Below are positions 5,902-9,139 of a stretch of DNA of 9,139 nucleotides, one piece after another. Below the pieces are notes generated by a model that did not search any database, was not told where the DNA came from, and saw only the letters and a list, made by a program, of their open reading frames with translations. Within the stretch, counting starts at the first letter, position 1. Every line of letters starts with the position of its first letter. The stretch is taken from the NCBI GenBank assembly GCA_964614375.1, contig CAZTLI010000206.1, forward strand, positions 1 to 9,139, written 5' to 3'. Source of the DNA: CAZTLI01 sp964614375 (lineage in GTDB: Bacteria > Chloroflexota > Anaerolineae > Aggregatilineales > Phototrophicaceae). The translations under genes and the position numbers were made by a program.

Positions 5902-5943
5902 ATATATCCCAAATATATCCCAAATTTCCGGCACAATTTGGGA
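5902..5943 (+). promoter_or_regulatory. Operator-like direct and inverted repeat before the kinase-like gene
   Basis: ATATATCCCAA occurs twice in tandem (5902-5912 and 5913-5923), a period of 11 bp, close to one helical turn. The second copy runs into a perfect inverted repeat: TCCCAAATT (5918-5926) and AATTTGGGA (5935-5943), with an 8-base spacer. The element ends 22 bases before the ATG at 5966 and is the most AT-rich part of the gap, so it probably contains the promoter (TATATC hexamers at 5903 and 5914) and a binding site for a regulator. The regulator is unknown. Confidence 0.55.
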
Positions 5944-5965
5944 AAACGGTCACAAGTAGGATGTT

Positions 5966-7087
5966 ATGCCCAATCTGCAAGACCTGTATCGTATCGACAA
6001 TTATATCGACACGTTCGCGCTGGGGCACTATGCACGGGTGTTTGATGCGCTGGATAAACGCACAGGCAAAACCATTGCCTTCAAGGTGATGCGCCCGGAG
6101 CATCTCAGCGCTGATGGGGAAGCCCGTTGGGAATACCGCGCCTTTGGCAACGAGAGCGCCATTTTGATGCGTCTGGCGGGCAGTCCGCATGTGGTCGATT
6201 TGCTGGATTGTGGCTTTTTATCAACCGTGAGCGAAGCCCCTGCTGATGGGGAGATCGAGTCGTTTCAACTGGATGTCAAGGGCTTCATTGAGGTGCTGCC
6301 CGAATTTGCCGAACAGGGCTGGCGGCCTTATATCACCATGACCGAACTGCCTCGCACCAATAATCTGCTCTATCTGATGAAACCGTCTGCGCCGAATGTG
6401 CGCTGGCGTCTGCCGAGTGAAGAAGGGTTGGCGCTGGCCTTGCAATTCAGTTCTGTGCTGAAATTGGCGCACGAACAGGCCATCGTCTATCTTGACCACA
6501 AGCTGGAACACGTTTATTGGGATGGCGCACAGCTTAAACTCATCGACTTCAATAGTTCACGGCAGCTCAATGGCGGCGCGGCGGATAGCAGCGATATGCG
6601 TCGGGACATTCATAACCTGTGTGTGGGCATCCTGTATCCGGTGTTCACGGGCCTATCGCCACAGAAACACACGCTCAAACCACAACCGGGTTCGATCTAC
6701 GATGTCGAGTCGCGCTATCAAGACATCCATGAACTGGATTTTGGCGTCGAACCGGGTCTCAGCCGGGCGTTAATCGACCTGCTGCAACGCGGCGCTGCTG
6801 TGCAGATCGAGTCGATTGAGATGTTCATTGAGGAATTGCAATATGTGGCCTCATTACACGGTTGGGACTTCCCCTCCTATTACACCAGTCCCGCCAGCCG
6901 CGACGCCCGCGACCAGCTCCGTGCCGGACTGCGACGCCTGCGAATCGCCCATGCCAGTCTGCGTGATGCCCGCGATTTGTTCCGTGATGCGGTGATTCTG
7001 GAAGGCGTCACCGCGGATTTAGAGGACGAACTGCGCCGTCTGGTCAAAGCCGTCAACGATATGCTCAACGAGCGCGTGATTCCGTGA
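5966..7087 (+). CDS. Degenerate Hanks-type protein kinase-like protein (possible pseudokinase)
   Basis: A 373-aa soluble protein with no signal peptide or membrane helix. The N-lobe can be traced: a reduced glycine loop (ALGHYARVF, 18-26), the ATP-anchoring lysine K40 in TIAFKVM and the helix-C glutamate E63. The catalytic loop reads YLDHKLEHVYW (175-185): D177 and K179 are kept, but the usual H-R before the Asp is Y-L and the metal-binding Asn is H182. The magnesium loop is D194-F-N. Only about 18 residues separate it from RRDIHNLCVGILY, so the activation loop and the P+1/APE segment are essentially missing. The last 60 residues are a heptad-like, Arg/Leu-rich coiled coil. AGG at 5958-5960, spacing 5, supports the ATG. 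It may bind nucleotide and act as a scaffold or regulator; weak kinase activity is not excluded. Confidence 0.82.
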   Translation: MPNLQDLYRIDNYIDTFALGHYARVFDALDKRTGKTIAFKVMRPEHLSADGEARWEYRAFGNESAILMRLAGSPHVVDLLDCGFLSTVSEAPADGEIESFQLDVKGFIEVLPEFAEQGWRPYITMTELPRTNNLLYLMKPSAPNVRWRLPSEEGLALALQFSSVLKLAHEQAIVYLDHKLEHVYWDGAQLKLIDFNSSRQLNGGAADSSDMRRDIHNLCVGILYPVFTGLSPQKHTLKPQPGSIYDVESRYQDIHELDFGVEPGLSRALIDLLQRGAAVQIESIEMFIEELQYVASLHGWDFPSYYTSPASRDARDQLRAGLRRLRIAHASLRDARDLFRDAVILEGVTADLEDELRRLVKAVNDMLNERVIP

Positions 7088-7201
7088 CAGGCTCAATTGC
7101 CCACCAGCCGAATAGCTTACGGTCTGGCTGTGAAGTGTAACTGTCGTCAAATGGCGAAGGTTTTAGCTGACTGCTGACAAGCGGACGCGCCGCGCTGCTG
7201 G

Positions 7202-9139
7202 CTATGTCCCCGGTATCCATGAGGCATAGGCGCCGCCGTTTTGGGTGATGCGCTGCACATGCTCCCCGTCGGCGGTCATCAGGTACAGTTCATCGCGTCC
7301 GGTGGCGTCGGAATTGAAGATGATGAAGCGTCCATCGGGGCTGTAGCTGGCTGACCACTCGAAGCCGGGGTCATCATAGATCATTCGCGCATTTTGTCCA
7401 TTGGCGTCCATGACGGCGATTGCCGCGCCCCCATCGCCATCTGTCGAAAACAGAATTGTGCTGCCATCGGGACTATAACTGGCGGATGAATCGCGCCCCT
7501 CGTTATTGGTCAGTTGGGCGAAATCACCTGTTACGAGGTCGAGCCGCGCGATTTCCCACGTACTGCTGTCTTCGGATACGCCGCCCGTCGTGAACACGAG
7601 AAATAACCCATCGGGACTATAACGCGGATGGCTGTTACGCAGGCCATTGCTGAATACGGGCTGGTACTCGCTGCCATCGGTGCGGGCACGATACAGGTCA
7701 AAGGTGCGGTCATCGCGCGTATCCGACGAGAATATCAGCCACTCGCCATCGAGACTCCACTCCGGCAACCGTTCAAACAGGTCATTATTCGTCACCCGCA
7801 CCAGCTGCCCACCTTGCAGATTCACCGTGTAGATGTCGTAGTCGCCATCCCGGTCAGACTGAAAGGCGATGCGTGTGCCATCAGGTGATGGTCGGGGGTG
7901 TGAATTGGTGCTGGAATCCTGGGTGAGTTGGGTTTCGACACCGGTCACAAGATTGAGGGTGATAATTTCAAAGCTGTCTTCGCGTTCATCAAAATAGACA
8001 ATCGTGCCCGATACCCCACTCAACGCCGGATTGAGGGTCGCTGTTGCCCGTTCGCCAAGCGGGACAGTGCTGGTCGCGGCGGGCGTGGCGCGGGCGGCGG
8101 CGGTTGTGGCGACAACGGCGAGTTGAGTCTGTGTCGCAAAAACATCGGCACTGCGGGCGATGAGGGTCTCGCGGGCGGCGACCTGTGTCGAGTCGCCTTC
8201 GTCGATGGTCGCTGCATCTCCATTGGGGGTGGTATCAAATACAGAACTTTCGATTTCTTCGGTGGTGGGGGTGTCGGTGCGGGTCGTGCCCTGGTTCGTC
8301 AACTGCCCGATGACAAAAATGGCGACGAGGACGATGAGCGTCAGAATCACGATACCAATCATCCCGCCAATGGCGACGCTCATCAATGGGCTGGACTGCC
8401 GCCGTTTGTGGACACGTCCGCGCAGGTCAAAACCCTGCTGGTTGGATGGCGGCGCAGGTAAGCGTACTGGACGACTTTTCTGTGGGGTTGGCGTATTATA
8501 GTGCTGCACCGGTGCGGCGGCGGGCTGCGGACGCGGGGGCAGTTTGAAACCGGGATGGGTATCGGTTGCCGATTCGGGATTTTCTATTGCATCGCGTAAG
8601 GCATCTGCCAGCGCTATTGCCGTCAGATAGCGGTATTCACGCTTTTTCTCCAGCGATTTATAAATCACCTTTTCCACTGCCACCGACAGATTGGGATTGA
8701 AGGAACGCGGTTCGGGCGGGGCTTCGGTCACCTGTTTGACGGCGATGCTGTAGGGCGTTTCGGCTTCAAAGGGACGCCGCGCTGTCAGCAGTTCAAACAA
8801 CATAACACCGAGCGAATAGACATCGCTGCGTCCATCGAGGTCATGCGCCTGCGCCTGTTCGGGACTCATGTAACTGGGCGTGCCGACGACGCCCTGGGTG
8901 GTGATGCCCGGCCCCTGTTCACCCAGAATCCGCGCGATACCAAAGTCGGTGATGTATGCGCCGCCATCATCATCCAGCAGCACATTGCTCGGTTTCAGGT
9001 CACGGTGCAGGACACCACGATTATGGGCATAATCCAGCGCGGGCGCGATTTGCTCGAAATAATGCAGAATTTGTTCCGGTTGCAGGGGGCCATGCCGCAG
9101 CATATCATCCAGGGACCCGGCGGGCATATAACGCATGAC
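7202..9139 (-). CDS. Transmembrane Ser/Thr protein kinase with extracellular PD40 propeller (partial, 5' end outside window)
   Basis: A PknB-like receptor kinase read leftward and cut by the window edge. The first Met seen (9136) lies in VMRYMPAGSL, the kinase hinge, so the N-lobe is missing from view and this is not the true start. Numbering from that Met, the kinase is canonical: HRDLKPSN 44-51, DFG 64-66, GTPSYMSPE 85-93 and DVYSLG 105-110. A Pro-rich linker and basic RVHKRR stretch lead to one membrane helix (about 252-279). A Thr/Ala-rich spacer follows to about 376, then a PD40/WD40-like propeller to 644 with about six blades and repeated YSPDG motifs, closed by YASWIPGT. The kinase should face the cytoplasm and the propeller the outside, sensing an unknown cell-wall or extracellular ligand. 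It is convergent with the kinase-like gene, 114 bases away. Confidence 0.93.
   Translation of the reverse strand, partial: VMRYMPAGSLDDMLRHGPLQPEQILHYFEQIAPALDYAHNRGVLHRDLKPSNVLLDDDGGAYITDFGIARILGEQGPGITTQGVVGTPSYMSPEQAQAHDLDGRSDVYSLGVMLFELLTARRPFEAETPYSIAVKQVTEAPPEPRSFNPNLSVAVEKVIYKSLEKKREYRYLTAIALADALRDAIENPESATDTHPGFKLPPRPQPAAAPVQHYNTPTPQKSRPVRLPAPPSNQQGFDLRGRVHKRRQSSPLMSVAIGGMIGIVILTLIVLVAIFVIGQLTNQGTTRTDTPTTEEIESSVFDTTPNGDAATIDEGDSTQVAARETLIARSADVFATQTQLAVVATTAAARATPAATSTVPLGERATATLNPALSGVSGTIVYFDEREDSFEIITLNLVTGVETQLTQDSSTNSHPRPSPDGTRIAFQSDRDGDYDIYTVNLQGGQLVRVTNNDLFERLPEWSLDGEWLIFSSDTRDDRTFDLYRARTDGSEYQPVFSNGLRNSHPRYSPDGLFLVFTTGGVSEDSSTWEIARLDLVTGDFAQLTNNEGRDSSASYSPDGSTILFSTDGDGGAAIAVMDANGQNARMIYDDPGFEWSASYSPDGRFIIFNSDATGRDELYLMTADGEHVQRITQNGGAYASWIPGT

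Noticed and set aside
5743..6045. Plus-strand open frame of 100 codons before the kinase-like gene
   Set aside because: It spans the terminator and operator-like repeats, runs into the kinase-like gene in another frame and has no protein-like pattern.
6560..6640. A frameshift or deletion explaining the missing activation segment of the kinase-like protein
   Set aside because: The frame continues smoothly into the recognisable DIHNLCVGILY helix with no lost codon phase, and neighbouring frames do not hold a better activation loop; a recent frameshift does not explain it.
7105..7130. CAGCC/GGCTG inverted repeat between the convergent kinase genes as a terminator
   Set aside because: Only five pairs with a 16-base loop and no T-tract on either strand; too weak to call.
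2092..7138. Twelve-base identity GCTGTGAAGTGT at 2092-2103 and 7127-7138
   Set aside because: In 9.1 kb one or two exact 12-base matches are expected by chance, and the two places share no context.
7928..8461. Plus-strand open frame of 177 codons opposite the receptor kinase
   Set aside because: It is antisense to the Thr/Ala-rich spacer and membrane helix; the Gly/Arg-rich translation is a by-product of that codon use.

Overview
The window looks like a chromosomal segment of a bacterium with medium GC content (mid-50s percent by eye). A member of the Chloroflexota (Anaerolineae-like) is my best guess. The main reason is the left-pointing gene at the right edge: a PknB-type kinase, one membrane helix, a Thr/Ala-rich spacer and a PD40 (TolB-like) propeller, an architecture common in that phylum. 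The taxonomic call is inference; there is no rRNA or marker gene.

Layout, left to right. (1) 1-1580: a MerR-family regulator and a VOC (glyoxalase-fold) protein form a two-gene operon. It starts at a typical MerR promoter (dyad inside a 19-bp spacer, 179-209) and ends at a hairpin/T-tract terminator. (2) 1642-2073: a single PPOX-fold (FMN or F420) flavoprotein gene. (3) 2104-2751: a Phd-type antitoxin and VapC-type PIN toxin pair with a 4-base stop/start overlap. The antitoxin frame has an in-frame TAA at codon 12, so its normal start, which has an excellent ribosome binding site, cannot give full-length product. (4) 2797-3585: a four-helix membrane protein that I do not recognise. (5) 3586-3910: a non-coding stretch dense in palindromes plus a short heptad repeat. 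(6) 3911-5727: a sugar phosphate isomerase/epimerase-like TIM barrel overlapping a Gfo/Idh/MocA-type dehydrogenase, a catabolic pair of unknown substrate, followed by a strong terminator at 5831-5854. (7) 5902-7087: a small operator-like element (11-bp direct repeat overlapping a 9-bp inverted repeat) in front of a soluble, degenerate protein kinase that lacks most of the activation segment and keeps only part of the catalytic loop. (8) 7202-9139, minus strand: the receptor-like Ser/Thr kinase, cut by the window edge, convergent with the degenerate kinase.

How the parts may work together. MerR probably senses a small hydrophobic ligand through its GyrI-like domain and controls itself and the VOC protein. 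The isomerase and dehydrogenase act on a sugar or cyclitol. The two convergent kinases are the most interesting part. One is a canonical transmembrane kinase with an external propeller; the other is a soluble kinase-like protein that probably binds nucleotide or partners rather than acting as a normal Hanks kinase. That they work together is only a hypothesis. No tRNA, rRNA, CRISPR array, transposase or phage gene was seen.
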